Below, piece after piece: positions 11,917 to 24,790 of a stretch of DNA of 64,000 bases. Source of the stretch: Lophius americanus (lineage: Eukaryota > Chordata > Actinopteri > Lophiiformes > Lophiidae); NCBI GenBank assembly GCA_037951165.1, contig JBBDHG010000104.1, forward strand, positions 1,802,501 to 1,866,500, written 5' to 3'. The notes under the pieces are model-generated. The model did not search any database, was not told where the DNA came from, and saw only the letters and a program-made list of their open reading frames with translations. The translations under genes were made by a program, and so were the position numbers. Every line of letters starts with the position of its first letter. Positions within the stretch are counted from its first letter, which is position 1.

Positions 11917-14900
11917 TTACAGTTAAGCCTGTTTTCGGAACCTCGGCACCCCGGGCACCTCACAGGGGCCGCCCACCGCTCCCTCAGGAATGGGTCACAT
12001 GCAAAGGTAAATTTCACAACGTTGTACTGTATTTATGTAATGTGAAATATGTGATTAAACAAAGTAAAATAAATATAACTTCTTAACCATTGGCATTAAA
12101 CTGTTTCTGATTAAAATTTTTGAATAATTTCATAAAAAACGGCTGAGTTTTAATGTTACTTTGGCATTTTCATTCTGTAAAATCTAATCAGTGTATTTTC
12201 TGATGTATATTCGTGGAATTACTGATTTTAAAAGAGACAAAGCAATCTGTGTTCTGAATTTGAAGGCAGAAAAAGACTGCTGTCCTGATTTATTTTCAAA
12301 GGGGAAAAAAAAAAAAACCCATAAAAGCATGATGTAACATTACAGATCCCTGGTATCGTGTCAGAAAAACCTGAGAAAAACAAAGCCTTTCGAGAATAGC
12401 CTTCAGTTAACCGGTGACGACAATGACATCTCTTAAGCAGAAAAGTCTCTTTTCCATACCATAATGATTTCCAAGCCTATCTGACTGGTTCCTTTCTCTC
12501 TCCGCTCTTTTCTTTGTTTCTTTCTCAATAATTACTGCTACAGGTGAAAGGCTGTTCTGTTGATGCAATCTGTGGAAATCAATTGAGTCGCCTGTTTTTG
12601 TCTGACACGCTGGTATCTGTCTCACTGTCTGTACCTCAAGCAAATGTCACGCATAATTCCACACAAGGCTCCCTCTTTCTCTCCGGCAAACATACGCCAA
12701 CATGGCGAGGTGATAAATTGTCGAGCTGCACATAGCTCAAGGAGTTAAGAGTGATATGTGGAAAGAGCAGCAGGTATGATGGAAGAGTAAGGCCATTAAG
12801 GGAACCAGTGAAACATGCATCTCTGACCTGTCTTAGCAGAAGAAGAGCCTGCAGCCTGATCACACACTCCATCACCCGTCCTTACTAAGAGCACGTGGGG
12901 ATTGTATGCATGTACGAGTGTGTGCTTGCCTGGTTGTCCTGAAGACATACAGAAACACTTACTGTGGGTGGCGACTGTGGGGAGGAGAGGAAAGGGCAGC
13001 GCCGGAGTGTTAGTATGGATTTTGGTGCGTCTCAGATTTTGAGTTTTTTTATGTACAGGTATTCCACTTATCAACTGCGATGGACCTTTGTGTTCTGACG
13101 ATGTCGTTTGTGAATGCTGCACGGAAATACTTGAAAAGAAGGAGAACGGAGCCAAACAGGTTTTGAAGCTTGGGGAAAAATCCTTCATTCATTAACAGTA
13201 TACTTTTTGCACATTTAGGCCAAAGTTTGTTTTTACGTTATCCTGTCATTCACACCTGTCACTCACACCTGTCACTCACATCTGTCATGCATGCTCAGTC
13301 TTAATTTCATGCTGTCATTGTTCGGCGCTGTCAGTTGTCTTCATCAGCTGGTCTATCCAGTAACACATTGTCATTGTTTGCTCATTATCTTACTTCTGCC
13401 TTTGAAATAAGATTTCACTCTGAACATTCTGTCACTACTGAAACCAAAAAGAATGTGGACCAAAATGCAAACGTAGTTAACTGAACAAAAGGTGGTACAC
13501 AAAAGGCAGTCAAAGACATGACTAACAAATCCAGAAGAGGTAAGGCGAAATCTAAATCTGGCAAATGCAAAGTTAAGATCCGATAAAATTTAACAACAAT
13601 TCACATAAACTCACTAGGGGGAAAAAACTGGTCTGGTTGATACATCACAAACAGGCAGAGACGGGACAGGGAGGACAGACTAAATACATTCTGAGGTAGA
13701 GTTTAATGAGACAAAGCCGAAGAAACTTAGGACAATCACTGAATCAGGAGACATTCAGGGAATCTGAAACCAGAGATGGGAGTGACAGAAGTAAACATGG
13801 AGCAGATGAATATAAATGTGTTATATGATGAGAAAACATGACATAGTGTGGATTGGATATGTCATAGGCATGCTGATGTTAAGCAAACCCTTCTTCTCAT
13901 CATCATCCTCCGGGCTTCGCAAATTCACCAACAAATTCATTTCATCAGTCTCAGCAGAGTTATCTGCTGCCACCAGCATATGGCCAAAATGAAAGATTCA
14001 TCTTGCTGATGCTCGGGACTAATCTCCTATGAATATCTTCCCGAATGAAGATAATGAGCTCCAAAGATTGTGTGACACACCATTGATCACATATTACCTG
14101 GACCCTTGTCCACCTTGTCCACCTTGTCCACTTGTCTCTCTTGATTAAAATGGAGATCCATCAAAAGTTCAGTCAGACACTCCGGCCACAACTATTGTTA
14201 ATACCTTTTATTATCCCCACCTTTCACACATGATCAGTCTCGATTACCTGCCTCCCTGTCTGGGCCATCAATTGATATCAGTTGGGCTCTTTCAGCCAGA
14301 CACATGTCTCCAGTCACGGTTACACACTTTCGTGTTTAACCTTTCGTCATCCGCCGCTGTGTTTTTGAAATCACTTTTTTTCTAATATAATTCTGGTCAT
14401 TCATCTTTCATGCAGCTTCTCAGATCTATGACCTTCATCATTCGACTCGGCAGGGTTATCAGCTATCCCCACCTGTATCAGGACTCCACAGGTGGGATAC
14501 ACCTTGCGGCTGCAAAGTATAACGACCCTTTGATCACAAACCTTCTGAACATTCTAAGCGCCGATCCGACTTTCTAATGCACTAGTTGTTATCGGTTGTA
14601 ATAAACATTAATCTTTTGGAAACTTTGTTTTTAGGTATTTTCCAATAATGATTGGATGGAAGGAAACACAACTCAACAAGATTTCAGTTACAAAACCTTA
14701 AGTAAATATTGACTCCTCGTTAAGTATGAATTCTTCTTTACCATTATCGCTCTAGTCTTGATAAAATAGAAAAAGCAAAATAAACGAGAAAAAAAAAACA
14801 TCCACGGGAAACAACAGCACGGTTTACAGACTTGGTACTATTTTGCATTTTAAATCCATGTCAGTTTTTTACCTCAGGCAAAGACTTCAAAACGTTACAA

Positions 14901-16896
14901 AGAAAGGTCTGCTTCTAGTGTGTGGGAAGTTTCCCTCTGGTCTGAGTGCTGCTGTCCGTGGTGCTGAAGTAGTAACTAACTAACATCCTCAGCTCGGTTG
15001 GAGCTTTTCAGTCTCTTATTCCCTTAATTCTATCCCAAATCATTTTACGCATGTCTAGAATCGTATTATTTAAATTATTATTTGCTGCTTCCAGAAGTAT
15101 GTCGGATAATCATTTTATGTATGCAAGTACGCATCAAGCAATTTACAATATTACAGTGGTCCCAACATAGTTTATCTTGAATGATTGTATTTTAATCAGA
15201 CTGTGAGTGTCATTAATTATTATTAAAAGATGACTTCAGGATAAAGTAAAAAGAAACTGGAACGAGGAGAATAAAAGAACCAAGAAGTAAAACAAAGACG
15301 GAATGAAACACAGAAAGAAAGGGACATAAAAAACCCAAAGAAGCTGTTAAGAATCTCTACACGAGGGGATGAAAGCTGTTAAAATTGCCATTTCTCTCTG
15401 CTCTCCCCATGACCAAGCACAACTTTGAAGATTATGCTGCTGATTCAGAATTTTCCTCCCATTGCTTTACAGCGTTAAAGAATGAGATTTTGGTTACAGT
15501 TAAGAAGATGAGACAGTAGGAAATTGGTATTTTTAAATGACAAATCTGTGCAGCGAGGGTTTGTTTCAGGAGAAACTTTATAACAACTTTCTGTTCACAT
15601 TTGAAAGAACAGAGTTTCGGATATACCAAGTAATAACCTTTTTTTCTCAAAGCAAAGTGATTATACACTGTTTGATTATACACTGTTTTGATGTCTTATT
15701 GCTCTTACCAAAAGCAAATCCGTTAGATGAAAAGGATTAGCATTTTCTCTTTCTTTCATAGCTCAGGGTTGCATGTATCGTCTGTGACTCGTCTAGCCCG
15801 GGTTATTTTCCTATTTTGCCCCGTGTCTCTTCATCTCCTCTCCTCACATCTCTTTTTTGTCTTTGTGTGTGTCTTTTTTTATGTACATGAAGGCCTCGCT
15901 CCTGGTTTGGCTCCACACCTGTTCTCCATCTTTTTATCAAGCAGAAGAAGCATCTACCTCGACTCTCCTCCTGCTTTCCTCCATATTATTCAGCTTCACA
16001 CTTAGAAGTTATATCGGTCTCTTTGTGCCACCCCAAAGTTAATATTATCCGCCTTTTTCCAAATCTTTCTCAAACGAATTTTCTGAGTTTCTTTTGCTAA
16101 GGAGTTTGATGCCAGCCAAGGAACTTTTGGCTTCAAGTCATCCCTGAATGAGTTTCATCCGGACACCTTCCCTCGCCACCAGCACCACCTCCCACCATCA
16201 TCCCTCACTTTCAACCAATATTATTCAATATCAAATAAATTTACTCCTGAAACCACATCCTGTCTCTGAATTTGCTTTGGTGTTGAAATCATACAACACA
16301 GTTTAACATTTTTTCAAATAAGCTGCTATTTCAGCATCTTTGGTTGGTCACAAAACTGTGTTGAATCGACTCTGTAATTTAGTTTTTGAAATCAAATTAA
16401 TAAAAAGAAAATCAGCTATTTAATTCAGAATTTTAAAAAGCTAGCATTGTCTGTTACATGCTGACCACACGTAGCAGCCATTTTCAATAAAGTGCTGCTA
16501 TATAATATTAAATTGCTTTGCTAAGTATTTAAAGAAAGCTATTGGAATAAAACTGCAAAGTGAATTGCTGCAGAAATGTGTCGTAACCCTGTAATAAAAG
16601 GGAGCCTATGAAACAATTGCACTTGCATCTGATTGGAATAATTGAAAGAAACGGAGCTTTATAGTTTCTGATTAGAAACACAATCATCAGTTACCTTATA
16701 ATTGCATTTCCGTTCCTTTCCGATCATAATAGAATAATGCATATTATTGTGTGCATTCATTATGGCTAGATTACCATAAGTGCTGCGGCGGCTCATCGCC
16801 AGGTAAAGTGTTAATTACAGGGGGACGATAGAAAAGCTCCCAGAGGACACAGCTGTAAAGACTTTCATGGAGCAAATTAGTGGGTAGAGCCGGAAT
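11917..16896. other. mostly unique sequence, minor short tandem repeats
   Basis: Nearly 5 kb with no recognised gene or element. Small tandem repeats: three 13-bp units containing CACCTGTCACTCA at 13246-13288 and three 10-bp units of CTTGTCCACC at 14105-14133. A poly-A run is at 12304-12317. The segment 16590-16800 is rich in TAATTG and ATGCATAT words and is discussed as a possible conserved non-coding element. Confidence 0.4.
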
Positions 16897-16897
16897 C

Positions 16898-16930
<33 letters not shown>

Positions 16931-16983
16931 CAAGATACACATACTGTACACATAGACACGCTCACACACAAACACACACACAC
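16897..16983. repeat. (TC)n and (CA)n microsatellites
   Basis: A CT-dinucleotide tract runs from about 16897 to 16931 with one CGC interruption. A C/A-rich tract of CACACACAAACACACACAC type follows at about 16963-16983. Confidence 0.93.
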
Positions 16984-18616
16984 TTCCAACGTGTGTCCTT
17001 GCAGTCGCAGCTGTTTTGAAGCTTTGGTTTCACCCCGGTTGACCCTTTGCTTTAAGACTATTGTGTGCTTCCTTTCAATTTCTTTTCTCCCTGTGGTGGA
17101 TTTAAAAAAAAAAAAAAAACATTTTGGAAACTGCTGAGTTTATTTGACTTTCATGCTCATTACTTTGAAAAAGTCTCTGGGGCCTCCAGACGGAGAGACA
17201 TAAGCATTGATCAATTTGCACCTCAAGAAGGTGTTGTCTCTGCAGTGTTTCTCTGCATTGTGTGTGTCTATTGTCCCTAAATTGCTCTATTAACAACATG
17301 GAGGAGTAATTTCAATTTAAAATGAGTCACAGTGCTAAAATAGATAAATGCTGCAAAAGTAGGCAAATAATTATGACTCTTCTCTGTGTGGTGACCAGTG
17401 ATCCGCAGCTCATTTGGATATGTATTTATTCTATTAAAGATTCTATTACTTTTGAGCCGTGATAGCAGGATGAATAGAAATAATGACCGTCGGCCAGGCT
17501 TAAATATCTATCAGCTATGGAATGAGTGAGATTGTCCTGAATAGATGTTGGTCCACAAAGAATCAATAATACTGACCTTGGTGATGACAACACAACATTT
17601 TAGATTTTGCTTGTAATTTTCACAAAGGTAATACTTCTTATTCAGAGGCTCATTAAGATTTTGAGCACAAATTTGTTATGATCCATGTCCGTATGTTTAT
17701 CATTTGCCAAAATAATCCATCCACCTGACAGGTAAGGCGTATGAAAATACCCAAATGATGATTTAACGACATCGTTATTGCGCAGTTGTGCTCGGGCATC
17801 ATTTTCACTCTATCTATCACAGTCTCTCCCTGCTACCCAAAAGGTTAAGGTTATGTTTCATTGTCACTCAAACATAATAAAGTTCACCCAGCACTGTCTG
17901 TTTGCCAAGCAAAGAGTCCTCCGGTTCACGTTTCCATTTTAATCATTTCGGCTGCTGAAACTATTACTGCAGATTTGCCCTTTTGTCACTGTTTGCTTTT
18001 CCCTCTTCCCCATACTGGTCCCCATCACCTCCTATCTGCTACAGGAGATCACCTCCAACTGCTTCATGATTATATTTCCACTCATAATCTTCCAACATCT
18101 CCCCACACACAAACAGCAATCCTCCCCTCCACCCCTGCCTATCTTAGATTTTGATTTAGGTTCGGCCCATGTTTGCTCTCTTTCTTCTCTGAGCAGCAAA
18201 TCCAGAAAAAGGGTAGGGTGGTCTATTATTGTTTGAGAGATGTGTGTGGGTAGACCAAATAGAAAAAAAAGACATTGACAGAGGTAGGGATGAAGAGATT
18301 GTGAGGATTGATTTCATTGACAGAAGCTCCTGATGGGATATGCAGTGTTCAGATTTTCTCTTCCTGGCAGGAGGGTTCACAGCCCCTCTGCTCTGCTGAG
18401 GACTGGGGGCTCTGAAGACTTCAGCCATTCATCAGCCTGCAGCATGTTTTGTCTGGATGACACCTGCGCTCTATATGAGCAGGCAGGACATGATTTTAAG
18501 TGCTGTTACATATCATTGACATAGAGTGGGGGTCAAGTTATTTTAGAGTGACAAAATAAAACCATTTTATGTGTATTTCTTTCATTTAATATGAAATAAA
18601 TACGACTCTGGAGCAG
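16984..18616. other. unique sequence, nothing recognised
   Basis: No element recognised. A poly-A run of about 17 is near 17104. The segment at 17380-17530 is another balanced-composition stretch that could be conserved non-coding DNA. Confidence 0.4.
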
Positions 18617-18638
18617 CCCCCCCCCCCCCCCCCCCCCC
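18617..18638. repeat. poly-C tract (22 C)
   Basis: Twenty-two uninterrupted C residues, so 22 G on the minus strand. The run is far longer than any other homopolymer C/G run in the window. Confidence 0.97.
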
Positions 18639-18892
18639 ATAATGCTAATTGATGGAATTTGTGCCATCAGGTTAACCCAGTTCACCTTGGACCTCAATGT
18701 AAACGCTAAGTATTCACTAAAGAAGGAATACACAGAGAATTCTATGCGATTCTGCACGCAAACTCTGAATGTGGAGAAATGTGGAAACTACATGTCAGAT
18801 GAGAAAAAATGACTGTCTCAACTCATTGTCATTTATGTTAACCATTCTGTGATATAATACACCCATTTGCAAATATCCTCAGTCTCATAGAA

Positions 18893-19130
18893 GCTGGATT
18901 GCTCAGTGAGCTACATCACTGACTTTCGTACGGGAGACTGGGGTTTGAATCCCGGTCAAGATCACATGGGAGAAATCTAATGTGGAACCTTAAGCAAGGT
19001 CCTTAATATTACAAGCCTACATCGAAAATGAACTATAGCATCTCAACAAAGATGCTTCGGCAAGGGGGTGCCAGGACGACGGGTCAGTGGGGAGCTTTCA
19101 TCCCTCTTCCACACACTGACCAATAATATG
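18893..19130 (+). mobile_element. tRNA-derived SINE
   Basis: The 5' region has RNA polymerase III type promoter boxes: an A-box-like TTGCTCAGTGAGC at 18899-18911 and a B-box GGTTTGAATCC at 18942-18952 (consensus GGTTCRANTCC). The spacing between them is as in a tRNA gene. The D- and T-arm-like sequence around them does not form a full tRNA, and a tRNA-unrelated body follows (TTAAGCAAGGTCCTTAAT). This arrangement is typical of fish SINEs. The 3' limit is estimated and no target-site duplication was resolved. It is likely a single old copy. Confidence 0.75.
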
Positions 19131-19479
19131 ACTTTAATTATATTCCACCAGGATCATAAAACTGCTGATTTACCTGAATATAAAAGCTTATGTAATAGCG
19201 ACACATAAAAACACTTTACGTGTATAATACAGTTAATTCGCCCTCTATGGGGCTTCTATTCTTGTAACTGTGACTTAAACAGTTTGGCCTTGAGAACATA
19301 GTATATACAACCATAACTGTTATTGGTCATAATCTTAATTGTAACCCTGTTTGTCATGAATGTGATTGTTTTTTTTTTTAAAACAGAGGGGTTTTAATTG
19401 TTAAAGTCAAAACGTAGTTGCAAATCATGTCTGTAGTAATCCATGTGGTGTTTTTGGTTTTACTTTGATTTGTGTATGA

Positions 19480-19540
19480 GCCCCTTACAATCAATTGCTC
19501 CTTGTGGGAAAAATACAATTGTTTGAACTAAACTGAATTC
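19480..19540 (+). repeat. LINE 3' tail-like fragment
   Basis: CAATTGCTCCTTGTGGGAA followed by AATACAATTGTTTGAACTAA resembles the ends of fish LINEs (TTGCTCCTTGTGGGA-ATAAA-type tails). It is short, so a chance match is possible. Confidence 0.35.
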
Positions 19541-19624
19541 TGCTTTGCCCAGGTTTGAGCCAGGCTGTGACAAATATTTTATAGCTCTTTAGCCCCTGTT
19601 TGCGGCATGAATCAAAATCCGAAA

Positions 19625-19835
19625 TCCGGTTTAATGCCAAGTAAGTCATACAAGGAATATCTTGGTGCAAAGCGTACAGTCACAAAAATCCGAACGTAAA
19701 ATAATAATAAAACAAACATGTACTATGAATATAATTACACACAAAACACACCACTTTTATTATGTGCAGTTAGAATATTATAACACAATTTGGATATTAA
19801 AGTGAGTAAAGTAAAAATAGTGCAGTCAAGGCTGA
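19625..19835 (-). repeat. LINE-like 3' region, reverse orientation
   Basis: On the minus strand it reads ATTCCTTGTATGACTTACTT then GGCATTAAA. This is close to a common fish retroelement 3' end with TTCCTTGTATG, ACTTGGCAATAAA. On the plus strand, AT-rich sequence and a GTGCAGT stretch follow, also usual for that repeat. Boundaries are approximate. Confidence 0.5.
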
Positions 19836-20595
19836 AGGACAAATCATAGTACCTACTAAGATGTCTGGAAAGGTCTCTCATATTCATCTATTTAGAAACA
19901 CAAATCCTTCAATCCCAGATTTTTCAATTTCCAATATCACTTAAATGATCTGTTTGAAATGACTAACTATATCAGAGCACAGCGTGAAAGCAAACCAGAC
20001 AAACTCATCTTCCTCAATGACCTTTGTGTGGAACCTGCCAAACCCGTTCAGGCAGAGACCTGTCCACTGGGACTTTCTCTTTTTTTTTTCTATGTCAAAG
20101 TTCCAGATTGCTGTTGCCCTTTTCGCCTACAATTTACTTCCATTTTAAGCAACTGATTGTTGTAGTTGTGCCCTGGGATACCGTTGAATAGAAATTTAAA
20201 GCTGTGCCCTGCAGCTCATTTTACGGCCCACCAACCATGGCACCACTGGTTGGACCCTTGTGCCAACTAGAATTGCTCACTGCAGTCCTATGTATCAAAT
20301 GGAACCCCCCTCTTCAGACCAAACCGGGCATTGAGAACAAAAGCAGGACCATCATCAGTCCTAAGTTTGTGATTTTTATCTCAGATTAAAGAGAGAAACA
20401 TTTTAGAATAGAGTGAGCAGGGAAATCATACCAGAATTTCCCCCCCATTTATAATAAGTAGCAGAAGATCGGCATCATGGGTCCACTTAAAAACTTCCAA
20501 ATTGGGAGTAAAATGAACTATAACCATGCAAACACGATGTTGTTTGCAAATAAAGAACAAGATTTACAAACTAATGTTAAAAAACACATCAGTAT
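19836..20595. other. unique sequence, nothing recognised
   Basis: No element or gene recognised between the LINE-like tail and the inverted-repeat element. Confidence 0.4.
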
Positions 20596-21198
20596 GCAAC
20601 TACTTGCACAGAAGCGTCCTCAGATTTGTGCGCACACAGTTCCTTAATAGTTTACTGTTCCAACAGTAGGTTTCCCTGAGACTCAGTTTGTAGATTATAG
20701 ATTTTATACCTCCAGTTTCAACCAAGCATAGCAAATCTTTCCCTTTCTTGTCGTGACTGTCTTGGTGCGAGTGTAAACCGATCACATTGACATTCACATC
20801 ACCGCCTGACATTAAGTGGACATGCAAATGCAGAGATGATTAGCTATAGGCTTTCAGCCATGAGCACGTCAGGCCGTCAGTTCATCTCCAGCTTGAATGT
20901 CCCACAATCAGTGAACGCCTCATCTTTCCAAACAATGATGGTGTAAATATCGTCAACATTAAGTAGCTTAACCGGGACGAGGTTAGAAATGTAAAAGTTT
21001 TTTTTTTCAAATTTACCCGATATCTAACCTCAGTTATGATTTGGGGATTCACATTATTAAGCATAGAAGACTTTTAACTCCTATTCATGTTAAAAGGAGT
21101 GCAATTTCTTTGCAAAGCGACACCTACAGTTGTAACAGGTGAACCACACAGGACCTGTGTGCGCACAAATCTGAGGATGCTTGCGTGCAGGCAGTGGC
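20596..21198. mobile_element. 603-bp element with about 82-bp terminal inverted repeats
   Basis: The left arm (20596-20677) and the right arm (21116-21198) are inverted copies of each other. The core of 23 bases (20617-20639 against 21155-21177) is perfect and contains CAGATTTGTGCGCACA. Outside it 15 of 21 positions match without gaps. Inside it a further 38 bases align with one gap (GTTCCAACAGTAGGT against GTTACAACTGTAGGT). Such long arms around a non-coding middle suggest a non-autonomous DNA transposon or fold-back element. No target-site duplication could be identified, so the superfamily is unknown and the true ends may differ by a few bases. Confidence 0.7.
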
Positions 21199-21408
21199 AC
21201 GGACAGGCGGAAAGATTGTTCCAAAAGTCACGTGATGTTTATCGTTTGTACAAATTTAGGATAGATCACTTTGTAATTGTACATTTGTACTTGTAAGACA
21301 TTCTGTAGTTGTCTGCAGCAAATGTTGTGTTTTCAAAAAGAAAAAAACGGTTTGAGATTTGTGTTATTTATTTGCAAATCACATTGTGTTTGCACCCAAA
21401 TTGTGTTA

Positions 21409-21736
21409 AATGGTAAATGGACTGAATACGAATAGCGCTTTTTTAGTCTGCTCGACTACTCAGAGCGATTTTACAACACGAGTCAGCATTCAACTATTCA
21501 AGCTAATATTCATACAGTGATGGTAGAGGCTGCCATGTAAGGCCCCACCTGCTCATCAGGAGCAGTAGCCATTAACGGCATCATTCACACACCAATGGAA
21601 CAGCCATTAGGAGCAACTTTGGGTTCAGTTGTCTTGCTCAAGGACACCTCAATGTATGGACCGCAGTGGCCAGGGATTTAGCCAACGACCTTCAGATGAG
21701 TGGACAACCGCTGTTCCAACTGAGCCAACGTCGCCC
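21409..21736 (-). mobile_element. tRNA-derived SINE, reverse orientation
   Basis: Read on the minus strand it starts GGGCGACGTTGGCTCAGTTG (A-box-like, tRNA-type start). A degenerate B-box region follows (GGTCGTTGGCTAAATCC), then the body with TCCTTGAGCAAGACAACTGA and ATGGCAGCCTCTACCATCAC. It ends in AGTCCATTTACCATTTAA. This sequence order is that of a very widespread teleost SINE family. The copy is nearly full length but diverged, and its B box is damaged. Confidence 0.8.
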
Positions 21737-23739
21737 AGTCGTTGTGTTGCGTTAGCGTGCAAACTCTTGGCAGGAATTTAATTCTATAAAAAGCTTTTTT
21801 TTTTCTGTCTTAGATGTGTTTAAGCAGCGATCGCAATTTACAATATAGCTACTCAGTGCTTGTGACTTATTAGCATAACTAAGCTTGCCCTGAAATTTTT
21901 TCAAAGTGAGTTCTTCCCGTTTTTGCTCTTCGTCATTGACTGTGTGCTTATCTTACCAAAATGGTAGAGGAGAGAGAGGGGAGCCAGATAAGCTGTAGGG
22001 ACTTTTCTTCAAGCACTGGGAAACAAAGAGAAAAACCATGCTGTGAGAGGAAAAAAAAACAGCTGTGACTACTGAGAAAAAATATAATTTGTTTGTATCC
22101 TTGTGGTTATCTCACATGCCAGCATCTCTGCACTGGTAGATATGAAGAAAGGCGGACAGAAAAGGAAAAAAATACCATCTAAATGAAATATTTGAATAAG
22201 ATTTAACTCCTATTACAGTTTCCGAGCTCAGTGGTAAAGCCATTGTCATCTCAAAGCTCTGTGTGTGATTGACTCCTTAAGACGCTGGGATATGCTCGAT
22301 TTAAATATGATCTGGGAACACTTGTTACCCCATGAGGTAAAGCACTCAATGTCCTCTGAACACCACAGGAAAAAATTCAGAGCGGGAAAGATAAAATGAG
22401 GCAGAGAAAGTGGGAGATTAGAGTGGCAGAGATGACATCTGAGAGGGCTGGAGGAAAAAAAAGAAAGTTGAAAGATAACACTCATTAGAATATTCATGGT
22501 ATCGCCTCATATTCAATCATGCTCTGTTGCTGCTGATGATGGGACCTTGACACCAGAGCCCCTGCTTTCTGTTAAGCGCTCTTTCACATGCTCCCACCCA
22601 CCTCACAGCCTCCCCATGTTCCCTGCGTCCTGCACCCTAACACACAAATAATCCTCAACCTCACTTTAGATCCCCAGCTATTGGGGCCAAACTGTCTTCT
22701 TCCTCAGAAGCCCCCGAGACTTGTGAGCGGTACTTACTGTGTAATATGATCAGACTGGAGCAGAGCCTTCCACCGCTGGGGATGGCTTGCTGTGGAGATA
22801 ATTTGGACTGAAGGAAAGTCACAAATCATCCGCGCTTACATGACTGGATGGGTCACAATGTTTTCCTAAAGAAATATTGGATAAAATGCACCTATAAACT
22901 ATAGAAAGAGGTAAACGCAAAAAGCTATTGCATTGTGTGAGAATTTCAAGTATGAATATTTCTTGTGTTGGGCTTTTCCTCATTTCTGAGCAAGAGTTAT
23001 ATTATGTGTACAATGAAATGGGCCTTGACCTTCACTTCTGACTAGCTCCTCTTGCCTTAACCTCGTGCAAAGAAATATTTTCATCTTGAAGATTATTATT
23101 CTATTGTCAAAACTTTCATCTGTCACATCTTATTGATTGTGCTTATTAGGCCGTAACGGCGGTGTAACAGCACTGCCTATAGTCAGTACATACAATAAAA
23201 CAAAGAAACCGTATGACACAACGTAGCATTGAATGTGCGGTACTAGGCTAAAATGTAGACCGAGACTTAGATCAGGACTCAGAGACAAATAGTCAGGTTG
23301 GAAATGGTTCTGAAAAGAGTGCCGCCGGCGAGGTGAGGGCATTTCGTGGTGATTGAGTCCATTGGGGTTTGATCCGTCCTAGCAGGATTTCTGATGGCTG
23401 CAAAGACGGACAGGGAATTTGTTCTGGTGTCCTGAGGACAAGGAAAAAAATGCAGCTAGAAATGTTTCACAGAAAACATCACCTGGAAATTCAATTTTCA
23501 ATTCTTTGATTGGCCGATACAGAAACCACTGGTTTTCTGAGTGATCTGGAGAGGGATGGTTGGAGAGCTGAGGTTCTGTTACCACAAATGATGAGTGGAT
23601 CAGAGACAGGAGTGGACCCAGACGCATTGTCCAATGTGGGAGAGAATGAGACAGAGGGAGATTGGAAACATGGGGAGGGACAGGAACACACTTTGGAGAA
23701 CTTGGAGTCAAAGAACAGTTACTCTTTTTTCCATCCATA
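21737..23739. other. unique sequence, nothing recognised
   Basis: No element recognised. Open frames at 23379-23738 on both strands have protein-like length, but I see no family match, no splice context and no conserved motif. Confidence 0.35.
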
Positions 23740-23858
<119 letters not shown>

Positions 23859-24321
23859 CGTATTGCTAATCATAAAACTGCAGACAAAGAAAGAATGAAT
23901 AGCAGCAGGCGGACGAACAGAAGAAACACCATCAGCACAGATGCCTTCAGGTCAGAGAGAAAACCCACCAATACTCTTATTAAAGTCTACCTGAGATGTG
24001 ATCCGGTCGACTTTAGAGGTGAAATTGAGAGACTTTGATGTAAACTTAATGGCAATCAGTGCTTCCTCCTAGAACAGTGAGAAGCCGAACGCTTATTCCT
24101 CCTAATGAGGGGAAACAACATTCCTGAGCCAGACAGTTATCAGTGTCAAACTACTGGAATATCTGACAGGTCCATTTAGATTCATCTTTTCTGATTGCTA
24201 TCTCAACCAATGAGAGTTTGATGAGGTCACGGGGTCAGAGTTGCCTCAGGGTGGTAAAATGGTAAATGTTTGTTTCTGTTGTTTAATGGGTGTTTGCCCA
24301 TTAAAAAAACAGCAGACTGTT

Positions 24322-24490
24322 ATAGAGTAGAATAGAATAAAATACAATTGAGAGAACTTTATTAATGCCCAGGGGGAAATTTGGGCGTTACAGCAGCTCC
24401 AACGTTGTAAAGTAACAAGAGAGAACAAATACGTATAAACCTGTGTATATGTAAACTTACATAACAAGACATACAGACCCCTGATATAAA
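24322..24490 (-). repeat. LINE 3' end-like fragment
   Basis: The plus strand has AGAGTAGAATAGAATAAAAT, then ACTTTATTAATGCCCAGGGG, GAAATTTGGGCG and TTACAGCAGC. This matches the reverse complement of fish LINE tails with the motif ACTTTATTGATCCC-GGGGAAATT. Boundaries are approximate. Confidence 0.5.
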
Positions 24491-24493
24491 TAT

Positions 24494-24790
24494 AAGGTAA
24501 ATGTATTTGCAAAGCACATTTCAACAACAAGGCGATTCAAAGTGCTTAAAAAAATGTATAAAAATAATGAAAACAACTTGATAAAAAATTAATCCGCTTC
24601 AAAAGCTGTTTTAGAATTTAAAATGATTAAATTAGATAATACCATTTATAAGAAATAAAAGAATAGATGGTTACGGTGCACGATCATAACCGAGTAATTG
24701 ATTGTATTAAAGGCAGTTGCAAGAGGAAAAATCTTCAAACTTGTATTTCTCATAAAAAGAACAGAGTCGTAGCAGAGCCACGGAACTCCG
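24494..24790. repeat. dispersed teleost repeat fragment
   Basis: AAGGTAAATGTATTTGCAAA, GCACATTTCAACAACAAGGC and GATTCAAAGTGCTT match a common fish repeat (tttatttgtatagcacattt). An A-rich middle follows, then AAAAATCTTCAAACTTGTAT. The element class is not certain from this fragment; it is usually found next to LINE tails, as here. Confidence 0.5.

Noticed and set aside
12796..13188. 130-codon minus-strand frame
   Set aside because: No domain, low-complexity Ser/Pro/His composition, no splice signals at its ends; expected by chance in 64 kb.
18893..18965. A functional tRNA gene
   Set aside because: A- and B-box-like words are present, but acceptor-stem pairing and a full cloverleaf are not; a SINE body follows.
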